Below, piece after piece: positions 27,200 through 34,841 of a DNA stretch of 64,000 nt. Under the pieces are notes generated by a model. That model did not search any database, was not told the DNA's origin, and saw nothing but the letters and a program-made list of their open reading frames with translations. Position numbers and translations under genes: made by a program. Location of the stretch: assembly GCA_022402445.1 (NCBI GenBank), contig JAKRSF010000007.1:1-64000 (forward strand), read 5' to 3'. The number at the start of each line of letters is the position of its first letter. Position 1 is the stretch's first letter. The DNA is from Cyanobacteriota bacterium (GTDB lineage Bacteria; Cyanobacteriota; Cyanobacteriia; CACIAM-69d).

Positions 27200-27273
27200 G
27201 GGGCTGTGGCTCAGATGGATAGAGCAAGCGCCTCCTAAGCGCTAGGTCGCGGGTTCGAATCCCGCCAGTCCCG
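27200..27273 (+). tRNA. trnR-CCU: tRNA-Arg (anticodon CCU)
   Basis: A complete cloverleaf can be drawn: acceptor GGGGCTG paired with CAGTCCC, D-arm GCTCAGATGGATAGAGC, anticodon stem AGCGC/GCGCT with loop CTCCTAA (anticodon CCT), five-base variable loop, T-arm GCGGG-TTCGAAT-CCCGC, discriminator G. CCA is not encoded. No intron is present, although some bacteria carry a group I intron in this tRNA. Confidence 0.95.
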
Positions 27274-27300
27274 TCCCAACCTTAAAACGCCTAAAAACGC

Positions 27301-30168
27301 CTACTTCCCGAGGGCACCCTTGGGGTAGGCGATGCGCTGGTGGTTCACCTGCTGCCACACCCGGACGAAGATTTCCGCGATCGCGCTCAAATCCGCCCGA
27401 CTCAGGCCCGCATCCACCAACTGGCGATCGCGCCACCGCGCCCGCACAATTTTGGTGACCATCGACAGGGCCTCGTCGTAGGTGGCATCCTTGAGCGATC
27501 GCAACGCTGCCTCACAGGAATCCGCCAGCATCACAATCCCCGTCTCGCGGGTCTGGGGAATCGGCCCCGGATAGCGGAAATCCTCCTCCTCCACCAGCCG
27601 ACAGCCCTGGGTGCGCGACTGGGACAGATCACGCCCCGACGCCCCCTGCCGCTCCAGCGCCTGGTGATAGAAATAGGCGATCGTCATCGTCCCCTGGTGC
27701 TCCGGAATAAACGCCTGGATCGCCTTCGGCAACCGGTAGCGCCGCGCCATCAGCAGCCCCTCCGTCACGTGGCGTTTAATGATCGCCGCACTGCGCCAGG
27801 GATCATCAATGGTGTCGTGCTTATTGGGGCCGCCCATCTGATTCTCGATAAAGCTATCCGGATCGTGCAGCTTACCGATGTCGTGGTAGAGCGTCCCCGC
27901 CCGCACCAGCTCCACATTGCAGCCCAAGGTCCGCGCCGCCGCCTCCGCCAAACTCGCCACAAAGAGCGTGTGCTGGAACGTACCCGGAGCCTCCGCCGCC
28001 AGCCGTTTCAATAAAGGCCGGTTCGGGTTTGACAGTTCCGCCAGACGGATCGGCGTCACCAGGTCAAACAAATGCTCCAGGTACGGGCTCAGGCCCAGGG
28101 CCACCACACACCAGGCCAGACCCGCCACCCCATAGAGCGCCGCCGACCCCAGCACCGTGGACCACACGGACCCCGCCGCCGCGCTGTCAATGAGATTCAC
28201 GACGAGGTAGACGGCCCCCTGGGTGAGCCCCACCGCCAGCCCCAAAAAGGCCATTTCCTCGCGCGATCGCAGCCGCCCCGCCAGCAGCGCCGCCAGCAGC
28301 CCCCCCGCCCCATTCGCCAGCAGAAAATTCCATTCCACCACCGTGCCGAAGGGCAGCACCGCCGTCATCAGCACCGTGGTGAGCGCCCCCACCACCGAGC
28401 CGTAGAAACTGCCCACCAACAGCCCCACCGCTGGCAAATTAGTCAGGGCTCCCCCCATGCCCAGGGGCAGCGATGCGCTCAGGTTCGCCAGCAGGGGAGT
28501 GCTCGCCAGCAGCAGCAGCAGCAGCACATGGTCCCGCCGCCGCAACCCGCGATGGAGCCGCTGTTCAATCAGGCCGAACAGGGCGATCGCGATCGTCACC
28601 ACCCCCGCCAACTGCAACAGCCCCTGACCATTGACCCCCCGACGGCTGAGATCGTAATGGTCCAACAGGGCCAACTGACCGGGCAGAATCTTTTCACCCG
28701 CCCGCACCACCAACTCATTGGCCTGCCGCGACACCAGCACCGGCGGCACATCCTCGGCGGCCTTTTCCGCCCGCTCCCTCGTCAGGGCCGGATCCGGCAC
28801 CAGGTTGGGCCGCTGCACGGTGCTCTGGAGCAAATCCGTTGCCAGGGGACGTCCCGCTGGCGGCACCAGTAATTCCACCTGGAGGCGGATCGCCTGCCCC
28901 AGGAGCCCCTCCGTCACGCCGGGGGCGATGCCGTGGATCAGCAAGCGTTCCAGGGCCTTTTGGGTGCCCAGGCGGGTTTGTTGCCACTGGTCATCGGCCA
29001 AATCAAAGAGCAGGGCCGGGTAGGTGGCGAAGGGGGTTTGCTCGGCGGCGGTGGCCGGAGCGGTGGTGGCAGTGGCGGCGGGGATCGAGGGGGGGGCCGC
29101 TTCCCGTAGGGCTGCCCCATAGCGCCGTCGGGCGGCGAGGATGCGATCGCGCAGGGCCGCAAATCCAGCCCCGTTGCGATCGCGGTAGGCCCGCAACTCC
29201 CGCAGGACCACCCCATAGCGACGGCCCTCGAAGCCTTCGGGGGACTCAACCGCCAGCCCCGGATTCGACGGATTCAAAACCTGCTCCAGCAGCCCCGCCC
29301 AGGTTTCCGGCGAGGCCGATCGCAAGTAAGACTGCACCCCCGTCGAGAGGAGGGCCGTATCCATAAACGGCAGCGGCCCCGCCACCCGCCGCAGTTCCGT
29401 CCCGCGATCGAGCAGGCGCGCCAGATCATCCTGCATCTGCCGATTCACCGCCGGATCCACCCGCAGGACCGGCGTCACCCCCTTGCGGGCATCGCTCTGG
29501 AGTAATTCTGTAGTTTTGCGATCGACCACCGTCGCGTCATAGGGGGCGCGGATGTCCTGGGGGGCCACGGTGCCCACATCGTAGAGGGGCTGGTTGAGGT
29601 AGGGGTGGCTCATGGCCGCCGTCAGGACCGCGATCGCCACCACCAGCAAAATCCGTGCATGGGACTGGCGCGCCGTGGTGCGCCGTCGCTGCTGGGTAGA
29701 AATGGGCTGGCCCGGACTGGCCGCACACAGGCACGACTGCCAATAGCCCACCTGGTGCTCCATGCGGTGCCCCATCCGCCCCCAGAGGCGCTGGAGGGCC
29801 GCCAGCCAAGGGAACCGGGCCTCCGATCGGTGGCGATCGCGGCCCCGGTGTCCGGCCAGACCCTGGCCAAAATGCCAGCGATGGACCTGCTGAAGGAGGA
29901 ACTGGGGGGGTTTCATAGCATCTGGGGACGGGGGCGGCGCGATCGGCAGGGCCGAGGCACCAACCTGGGTCTGCGCTGAAGCGGGGGCAGCAGACCGCCT
30001 AGGAACACGGGCCGGAGAGGCGGAAATCTCAGGGGCGGCGGCGGGGGCCTCTGGGGAACCGGTCCCCCCTGGGGGCGGCGGCCATAGGGCCCCGGAGGAC
30101 CGATCGCGGGGGCGATGGGGGCGGTCGGTCGGCGGGCGAACGGTATAGTTTCCCATGATTAATATCAT
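27301..30168 (-). CDS. 7TM-HD phosphodiesterase, PgpH/YqfF-like (c-di-AMP hydrolase candidate)
   Basis: Members with this architecture (PgpH) hydrolyse cyclic di-AMP. The layout here: a ~165-residue cytoplasmic Pro/Ala/Arg-rich N-terminus of low conservation, TM1 (about 171-187), a large external 7TMR-HDED domain (about 190-505, starting DVGTVAPQDIRAPYDATVVD), seven membrane helices (about 515-700) and a cytosolic HD domain (about 715-930). Catalytic HD motifs are intact: TLYHDIGKLHDPDSFIENQ, then IIKRHVTEGLLMARRYRLP and IPEHQGT. 955 aa is longer than usual because of the N-terminus; Met85 (MKPPQFLLQQ) is an alternative start. It lies 123 nt downstream of the ADP-ribosylglycohydrolase-like gene on the same strand. 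Confidence 0.9.
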   Translation of the reverse strand: MILIMGNYTVRPPTDRPHRPRDRSSGALWPPPPGGTGSPEAPAAAPEISASPARVPRRSAAPASAQTQVGASALPIAPPPSPDAMKPPQFLLQQVHRWHFGQGLAGHRGRDRHRSEARFPWLAALQRLWGRMGHRMEHQVGYWQSCLCAASPGQPISTQQRRRTTARQSHARILLVVAIAVLTAAMSHPYLNQPLYDVGTVAPQDIRAPYDATVVDRKTTELLQSDARKGVTPVLRVDPAVNRQMQDDLARLLDRGTELRRVAGPLPFMDTALLSTGVQSYLRSASPETWAGLLEQVLNPSNPGLAVESPEGFEGRRYGVVLRELRAYRDRNGAGFAALRDRILAARRRYGAALREAAPPSIPAATATTAPATAAEQTPFATYPALLFDLADDQWQQTRLGTQKALERLLIHGIAPGVTEGLLGQAIRLQVELLVPPAGRPLATDLLQSTVQRPNLVPDPALTRERAEKAAEDVPPVLVSRQANELVVRAGEKILPGQLALLDHYDLSRRGVNGQGLLQLAGVVTIAIALFGLIEQRLHRGLRRRDHVLLLLLLASTPLLANLSASLPLGMGGALTNLPAVGLLVGSFYGSVVGALTTVLMTAVLPFGTVVEWNFLLANGAGGLLAALLAGRLRSREEMAFLGLAVGLTQGAVYLVVNLIDSAAAGSVWSTVLGSAALYGVAGLAWCVVALGLSPYLEHLFDLVTPIRLAELSNPNRPLLKRLAAEAPGTFQHTLFVASLAEAAARTLGCNVELVRAGTLYHDIGKLHDPDSFIENQMGGPNKHDTIDDPWRSAAIIKRHVTEGLLMARRYRLPKAIQAFIPEHQGTMTIAYFYHQALERQGASGRDLSQSRTQGCRLVEEEDFRYPGPIPQTRETGIVMLADSCEAALRSLKDATYDEALSMVTKIVRARWRDRQLVDAGLSRADLSAIAEIFVRVWQQVNHQRIAYPKGALGK

Positions 30169-30291
30169 ACCGTTCCCATTTGAACGGCTTAGAACGGGGT
30201 AAGGGGAGGATTGAATCGCTGGAACTGGGGTCTAGGGGCGGCCCTGGGGGTGGGGGCAAATCAATGGCGGTGGGGCGGATGGTCTCAGGCC

Positions 30292-31236
30292 CTAGGAACT
30301 GCGGCGAAAAACTTGGGGGCTCGGGGCAAGGACGGCGAAGGGGGCCGCCGTGGAGCCGTTCATCGGGGCGATCGCGTCGAGGCGGCCTGCCCAACGGTTG
30401 AGGTGCTGCTCCCCCTGGGCGATCGCCTGGGCGGTGGCGGCGGCATCGAGGGCCAAGAGGGCGTCCGGATCAATCCGCTGGGCTCCACCGATGGCCCCCG
30501 CGATCGCGCCGGTCAGCAGGGCCGCCCCCCAGCCACCGGTGCGGGCAGCCCCCTCCACGGCCAAGGTCCAGGTGCCGCCGGTCTGGGCGATCGCCTGGAA
30601 CGTCGCCGCCAGAATCCGCCGTGGAGCCTCCAGATCGAGGGCGCGATCGCGATCGGGCTCGGGGGCCGCATGGTCCGTCATCTCCAACGGATCCGGGGCC
30701 AGGGGCAAGGGGGATCCCAGGGCCTCGCGCAGGGCCGACTGCACCGGTTCGCCCCAGGTGCGCCGCACCCCCTGGGCCAGCAGTGCCCTAAGCCATAGCT
30801 CATAGGGCGGATGCGGCGCGATCGCCCCCGCCACCCCCCAGGCGATCGCCTCAAACCACGGGCGCAACATCCCGTGATCGCCATCGGACAGCAGGGGCAA
30901 CGCCGCCAGCGATCGCACCAGGGCCAGCTCCAGCCCCGCCGCCACCCCCTCCTGCAACTCATCATGGTGCCCCAGCCCCGCCACCACCCCCGCCCCTAGG
31001 GCAATCATGGGAGTGGTCACCCCATCCAGCGGCCCTGGGCCTAAGGGTGATGCCGACAAAACGCCGCCGCCACCCCCTATCCCCATCCCCCACCGCAGGG
31101 CATCGAGCGCAACCGAGGCCCCCTGGGACCGGCCCCGCCCATCCCCCTGGAGCGCCAACGCCCCATAGGCCCCCAGCCACAGGCCCCGGAAGCGCTCCGA
31201 TAAAGACACTTGCATCAAGTCCGTGCTCCATACCAT
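30292..31236 (-). CDS. ADP-ribosylglycohydrolase-fold protein, probably catalytically degenerate
   Basis: The helical ADP-ribosylglycohydrolase fold is suggested by RFRGLWLGAYGALALQGDGR near the N-terminus and by the C-terminal WTLAVEGAARTGGWGAALLTGAIAGAIGGAQ, which aligns with the family's final metal-binding helix. Active members carry Asp-x-Asp there and a Thr-Asp-Asp type motif early; here these positions hold Gly, Trp and Ala, so magnesium binding and hydrolase activity are doubtful. Similar degenerate homologues exist in cyanobacteria. 314 aa, no membrane segments. Its partner is likely co-transcribed PgpH-like protein 123 nt downstream. Family assignment is moderate. Confidence 0.6.
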   Translation of the reverse strand: MVWSTDLMQVSLSERFRGLWLGAYGALALQGDGRGRSQGASVALDALRWGMGIGGGGGVLSASPLGPGPLDGVTTPMIALGAGVVAGLGHHDELQEGVAAGLELALVRSLAALPLLSDGDHGMLRPWFEAIAWGVAGAIAPHPPYELWLRALLAQGVRRTWGEPVQSALREALGSPLPLAPDPLEMTDHAAPEPDRDRALDLEAPRRILAATFQAIAQTGGTWTLAVEGAARTGGWGAALLTGAIAGAIGGAQRIDPDALLALDAAATAQAIAQGEQHLNRWAGRLDAIAPMNGSTAAPFAVLAPSPQVFRRSS

Positions 31237-31294
31237 GCTTAAACAGTCAAAGGTATCGCGATCGCAGACCCCATCAAACGGCCCCGTGGTTCCG

Positions 31295-31323
31295 TGGTGG
31301 CCCCTAGGGGGAATCGAACCACC
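31295..31323 (-). other. tRNA 3'-end-like fragment
   Basis: Read on the minus strand, a T-arm-like GGTGG-TTCGATT-CCCCC is followed directly by TAGGGGC and CACCA, like the 3' end of a tRNA. One T-stem pair is mismatched. No anticodon arm, D-arm or matching 5' acceptor (GCCCCTA) is found upstream on the same strand, so this is at most a remnant. It lies between the ADP-ribosylglycohydrolase-like gene and the alpha/beta hydrolase. Confidence 0.3.
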
Positions 31324-31399
31324 GGCCCGCCCGCGCGATCGCCCCTGGGTGCCCCATCACCCCCGTATCGAGCGCTGATCGCCCCGCCTCCGTAACCCC

Positions 31400-32281
31400 A
31401 TGACCCACCTCTCCTCCCCCCCCCAAAACTCCGCCCATTGGCAACACGGCCATGTGACCACCAACGGCGTGCGGCTGCACTATGTCACCCAAGGGGAGGG
31501 GCCGTTGCTGCTGTTGCTCCACGGCTTCCCTGAATTCTGGTACTCCTGGCGCTATCAAATCCCGGCCCTGGCCCGGAGCCATAAGGTGGTGGCCCTGGAC
31601 CTGCGGGGCTATAACGACAGCGACAAACCTACCGCCGTGGCGGACTATCGCATGGATCTCCTGGTGGCGGATACCGTCGGTGTCGTGAAAGCCCTGGGCT
31701 ATAGCCGCTGCACCCTGGTGGGCCATGACTGGGGCGGCGCGATCGCGTGGCATGTGGCCGCCGACCATCCGCAGATGATCGAGAATTTGATCATCTTGAA
31801 CCTGCCCCACCCGGCCCGAATGGTGCAAGGGTTGAGAACCCCCCAACAGTTGCTCAAAAGTTGGTATATCTTCTTCTTCCAACTGCCGTGGATTCCGGAG
31901 TGGCTGCTGCAATGGGGCGATTATCGCCCGATTGAAATGGCCTTGATCAATAGTACGGTCGATAAAAAGGCGTTCTCCCCGGCGGATCTTGCAGCCTACC
32001 GCACGGCCGCTGCGAAGGGGGGGGCGATCACGGCGATGCTGAACTACTACCGGGGGCTGTTTGGGGGCGGTTTTCTGGCCCGTCCGTGGCCGCTGCTGAC
32101 CATGCCGACGCTGCTGATCTGGGGGGAGGAGGATCTGTTCCTGGGCAAGGAGTTGACCTACGGGACGGAGCAGTATGTGCAGGATTTGCAGGTGCGCTAT
32201 ATCCCCCAGTGCGGCCATTGGGTGCAGCAGGAGCGGCCTGCGCTGGTGAATCAATATATTCAAGAGTTTTTGGCGGAATGA
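31400..32281 (+). CDS. Alpha/beta hydrolase, epoxide hydrolase-like
   Basis: The alpha/beta-hydrolase fold is clear: oxyanion loop LLLLHGFPEFWYSWRYQIPAL, nucleophile elbow LVGHDWGGAIAW with Asp as nucleophile, LLIWGEEDLFLG carrying the acid, and the catalytic His in IPQCGHWVQQERP. HGFPE plus GHDWGG is characteristic of soluble epoxide hydrolases and haloacetate/haloalkane dehalogenases; cap-domain Tyr residues (NYYRGL) favour epoxide hydrolase. 293 aa, no signal peptide. The stop codon overlaps the start of the downstream peptidoglycan-binding gene (ATGA), so they are co-translated. Confidence 0.88.
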   Translation: MTHLSSPPQNSAHWQHGHVTTNGVRLHYVTQGEGPLLLLLHGFPEFWYSWRYQIPALARSHKVVALDLRGYNDSDKPTAVADYRMDLLVADTVGVVKALGYSRCTLVGHDWGGAIAWHVAADHPQMIENLIILNLPHPARMVQGLRTPQQLLKSWYIFFFQLPWIPEWLLQWGDYRPIEMALINSTVDKKAFSPADLAAYRTAAAKGGAITAMLNYYRGLFGGGFLARPWPLLTMPTLLIWGEEDLFLGKELTYGTEQYVQDLQVRYIPQCGHWVQQERPALVNQYIQEFLAE

Positions 32282-32661
32282 TGGGGCGATCGCGGGGGCG
32301 ATGGGGGATGTGGGGGCTGGCGCTGGTGCTGCTGGGGGGGGTGCCCCTGGTGGGGGGTCCGGCGATCGCCCAGGGGCGGTGTCGGCCGGCGGCTCCGTTG
32401 CCGTTGCGGCAGGATTTTGTGGAATTGGATGTGGGCGATCGCGGTCCGGCGGTGCGGCAGGCCCAGACGCTGCTGCGATTTTTGGGGTTTGAGGGGTCGG
32501 GGGCGGAGGGGTTTTCGGGGGATTTTTACGATGGGGCGCTGGCGGAGGCGGTGCGCCAATTTCAGCAGCAGCTTGGCCTAGAGCCCACCGGCCGCCTGGA
32601 TCTGCGGACCTGGCAGCGCCTCTTGCCGCCAGCGGATCCGACGCGATCGCCCTGTCCCTAA
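32278..32661 (+). CDS. Secreted peptidoglycan-binding (PG_binding_1) protein
   Basis: The start lies in ATGATG at 32278, overlapping the TGA of the upstream hydrolase gene. The N-terminus (MGRSRGRWGMWGLALVLLGG ... AIAQG) is a signal peptide with a plausible cleavage after AIA. The rest is one peptidoglycan-binding domain: VELDVGDRGPAVRQAQTLLR, FLGFEG, GDFYDGALAEAVRQFQQQLG and LDLRTWQRLL. Such domains anchor proteins to the cell wall. There is no attached catalytic domain, which is common in cyanobacteria. 127 aa. Confidence 0.88.
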   Translation: MMGRSRGRWGMWGLALVLLGGVPLVGGPAIAQGRCRPAAPLPLRQDFVELDVGDRGPAVRQAQTLLRFLGFEGSGAEGFSGDFYDGALAEAVRQFQQQLGLEPTGRLDLRTWQRLLPPADPTRSPCP

Positions 32662-33011
32662 GGTTGTTTACCCTGGGCTAATCTCACGCCTGTGATCTGG
32701 ATCTCCCCCTGGGGGCGCTGCGATCGCGTCCATCACCCGGTGCGATCGCCCCACCCCCACCCCCCATAGGATTCAATGGTTCCATCAGGCATCCGGGGCC
32801 AACCACCCCCAAACCCCGTCGCCAGAATCTATCTCAAAATATGATCGCCCGCCCCGCCCAATTCACGGAATCTTTAAAAACTCCCCCGCAAACTTTGCCG
32901 ATTCTTTACGGATCTCCCCCGACCCACTCACTAGAATCAGGGAAACAGAGCCAGTAAAGACCCCTCCTCCCACTCGAAGCAAACCCGCAAGATATCTGAG
33001 AGCACGCCACC
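32662..33011 (+). other. Intergenic region with candidate promoter of the PEP-CTERM gene
   Basis: This 350-nt spacer holds HIP1 sites and C-rich sequence, then turns AT-richer. A TAGAAT hexamer (32932-32937) is a likely -10 box about 75 nt before the PEP-CTERM start, with no clear -35. An imperfect direct repeat, roughly TCTTTA(N)5-6CTCCCCCG, occurs at about 32871-32888 and 32903-32920, just upstream of it, and could be a regulator site. No gene seen. Confidence 0.4.
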
Positions 33012-33914
33012 ATGACCGGACTCCTCCAAAAACTTCTCCTCAGTGCCTCCATGGCCGCTGGCATGGGCTTCGTCGCTAGCGCCCCCGCGATCGCAGGCTC
33101 CCTGACCGGCCCGAGCACCACCGGCAACGTCCTGATCTACTGCTCCGACGGCACCACCACCACCGTTTGCAGCGACCTCACCGGAGCCCTCGTCGGCAGC
33201 GCCCTCGCACCGGGCGGCAACGTCGAACTGGCCGCCGACAGCGAAAGCGGCAGCTTCGACTTCAACAGCTACTCCAGCCTCACCGGCACCATCGGCGGCA
33301 AAGCGATCGAATTCCGCAGCCTCGTGAAAAGCGACTGGAGCCTAGAATTCACCAAATCCTGGCTCGCCAGCGTCGCCACCGGCAACGGCCTGAACCTCGC
33401 CACGGTCTATCCCACCGCAGGGGGCATGACCCTCGGAGCCCTGCTCAACCAAGCGGCCAACCTGCTGGTGGTCGGCAATCAACTGGCCGCCCTCAGCGAT
33501 CCGAACCTCTCCTTCGTTAACCAAGACAACACCACCGGCACCATCACCGTCGGTTTAGCGGGCCACGACAACATCGGCACCCGGCTGCTGTCGGCCATCA
33601 ACAGCTCCGCCCTGCCTTCGTCCCAGCGCGCCGTCTTCTCCAGCATCCTCAGCGGCCTCGGTCCCCTCCAGGCCAGCGAACTGGTGAAGGTGATCTACGA
33701 CGGCCAAGAGCGCATTTTCTACTCCACCTCGGCCACCGGTTCGGGCCAAACCGCCGGGGATGATGGCGTCTCCCACAGCGGCACCTACCTGATCAGCTTT
33801 GAAGGGGAAATCGTCGAGCCCCCGACGAAGGTTCCCGAACCGTCGGCCCTGCTGGGTCTAGCGGCGGTGGGCGGTTTGGTGGTGGCCCAAAAGCGCCGCG
33901 CCGCCAAGGGTTAA
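33012..33914 (+). CDS. PEP-CTERM sorting-signal protein
   Basis: A secreted protein: signal peptide about 1-28 (LLLSASMAAGMGFVASAPAIAG), a Ser/Thr/Asn/Gly-rich body of about 240 residues, and a C-terminal PEP-CTERM signal (VPEPSALLGLAAVGGLVVAQ followed by KRRAAKG). The PEP motif, hydrophobic helix and Arg/Lys tail direct processing by an exosortase at the membrane. Low Lys and no Trp-rich catalytic motif suggest a structural extracellular protein. I recognise no enzyme domain. 300 aa. Codon use is strongly C-ending, a possible mark of high expression. It has a strong terminator 134 nt downstream; no exosortase gene is in the window. Confidence 0.88.
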   Translation: MTGLLQKLLLSASMAAGMGFVASAPAIAGSLTGPSTTGNVLIYCSDGTTTTVCSDLTGALVGSALAPGGNVELAADSESGSFDFNSYSSLTGTIGGKAIEFRSLVKSDWSLEFTKSWLASVATGNGLNLATVYPTAGGMTLGALLNQAANLLVVGNQLAALSDPNLSFVNQDNTTGTITVGLAGHDNIGTRLLSAINSSALPSSQRAVFSSILSGLGPLQASELVKVIYDGQERIFYSTSATGSGQTAGDDGVSHSGTYLISFEGEIVEPPTKVPEPSALLGLAAVGGLVVAQKRRAAKG

Positions 33915-34047
33915 GCCATTGGGCAAGGGGGGCCAGTTCCCCCCTCCCCGTCCGGTTATGGTGGCTGCCCTAGGCCACGCAATTTGTCCCTGGGGGCGTT
34001 TCAGTCCAGGGGCACTGGGTTAGCTTACGAAGGTTTTCTGCTCTGAT

Positions 34048-34100
34048 GGGCCGCAGTGGGGTCAGGTTGATCCTTGAGAACTGCGGCCCTTACTTTTTTT
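34048..34100 (+). terminator. Rho-independent terminator of the PEP-CTERM gene
   Basis: GGGCCGCAGT (34048-34057) pairs perfectly with ACTGCGGCCC (34080-34089) across a 22-nt loop, followed by TTAC and seven T (34094-34100). Confidence 0.75.
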
Positions 34101-34258
34101 GGATTGGTTTTGTGGTTGGCCCGATGGTTGGCGGAACAGTTTGCCCCGGTGGTGGGTAGGGGGGCTGCCCTGCGGATTGAAGGCTGTATCCCCAGGGCGG
34201 GCGGCCCATCGACCATGGCCCCAGGGGGTTTGGCATGGGTTTGGCGGGGCTGTGGTCC

Positions 34259-34311
34259 AAAAAATCACCCCCAGGCCAAGACTAAAGATGCGGTCAAGGC
34301 ATGGGGGTGAT
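34259..34311 (-). terminator. Rho-independent terminator of rpsU
   Basis: On the minus strand ATCACCCCCA (34311-34302) pairs with TGGGGGTGAT (34273-34264). Inner GCC/GGC and GAC/GTC pairs extend the stem, and six T follow (34264-34259). It lies about 50 nt after the rpsU stop. Confidence 0.75.
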
Positions 34312-34363
34312 GGGGTGGCAAGGATGCCGTGTCTAGGATTTGGAATCCTGAAGCGCGCAGGGC

Positions 34364-34543
34364 CTAACGATAGCGGCGCTTGCGGCGGGCGGCGGCGGCC
34401 TTACGCTTGCGCTTTTCGATGGGGGTTTCGTAGTAGCGGCGATACTTCACGTCGGCCAGAATGCCGGCCTTGGATACCTGACGCTTGAATCGACGCAGGG
34501 CGGATTCAATCCCTTCGTTTTCACCCAAAACCACTTGGGTCAT
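34364..34543 (-). CDS. rpsU: 30S ribosomal protein S21
   Basis: S21 is a small basic protein of the 30S platform near the anti-Shine-Dalgarno. The 59-residue product [20 protein letters not shown] ... [25 protein letters not shown] is a full match to the family, with the usual Arg/Lys-rich tail. I start at ATG 34543 because AAGGAG lies 8 nt upstream; a GTG three codons earlier overlaps that site. Monocistronic, ended by the terminator at 34259-34311. In cyanobacteria S21 genes often respond to cold. Confidence 0.97.
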   Translation of the reverse strand: MTQVVLGENEGIESALRRFKRQVSKAGILADVKYRRYYETPIEKRKRKAAAARRKRRYR

Positions 34544-34841
34544 GCAATTCACTCCTTGAACAGTTGATAGACGATGGACAGGTCGGCTACTAATAGCTGG
34601 GCGGTTCGAGCTTCCTTCGGCGGGCGTGGGGCCGTCGTGGGTGGGCTGAACGGCGCGCGGGATGCCCTGGGGGGATGGGCCGTATGGCTATACCCCAGAA
34701 CCGCCATTCTACCATGGGAGTGCTTGGTTTTTGGGGGCGGATTTGGGCGGGGGATCTACGCGGCTGGGCCGTTCTCTGCCATGATTTTTGGGGCGAAGGG
34801 TTGGAGTTTGGTTGGGCGTTAGGGCCGATAGGAGGTTGGAG
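34544..34841. other. Divergent spacer between rpsU and murF
   Basis: About 300 nt, G-rich on the plus strand. It must hold promoters for rpsU (minus) and murF (plus), but no consensus -35/-10 pair stands out. No gene or RNA structure was recognised. Confidence 0.4.

Larger units (their letters stand above)
33915..34363. other. Convergent spacer between the PEP-CTERM gene and rpsU
   Basis: About 450 nt without a credible gene. It contains a short G6/C6 hairpin (33926-33945), the plus-strand terminator at 34048-34100, the minus-strand terminator at 34259-34311, and a small hairpin AGGATT-TGG-AATCCT at about 34335-34349. Reading frames inside lack ribosome binding sites. Confidence 0.5.

Noticed and set aside
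31304-32263. A 319-codon minus-strand frame
   Set aside because: Antisense to the alpha/beta hydrolase gene; composition typical of a shadow frame.
32662-33011. Riboswitch or small RNA in the spacer
   Set aside because: Only an imperfect short direct repeat and a -10 hexamer are visible; no known riboswitch core.
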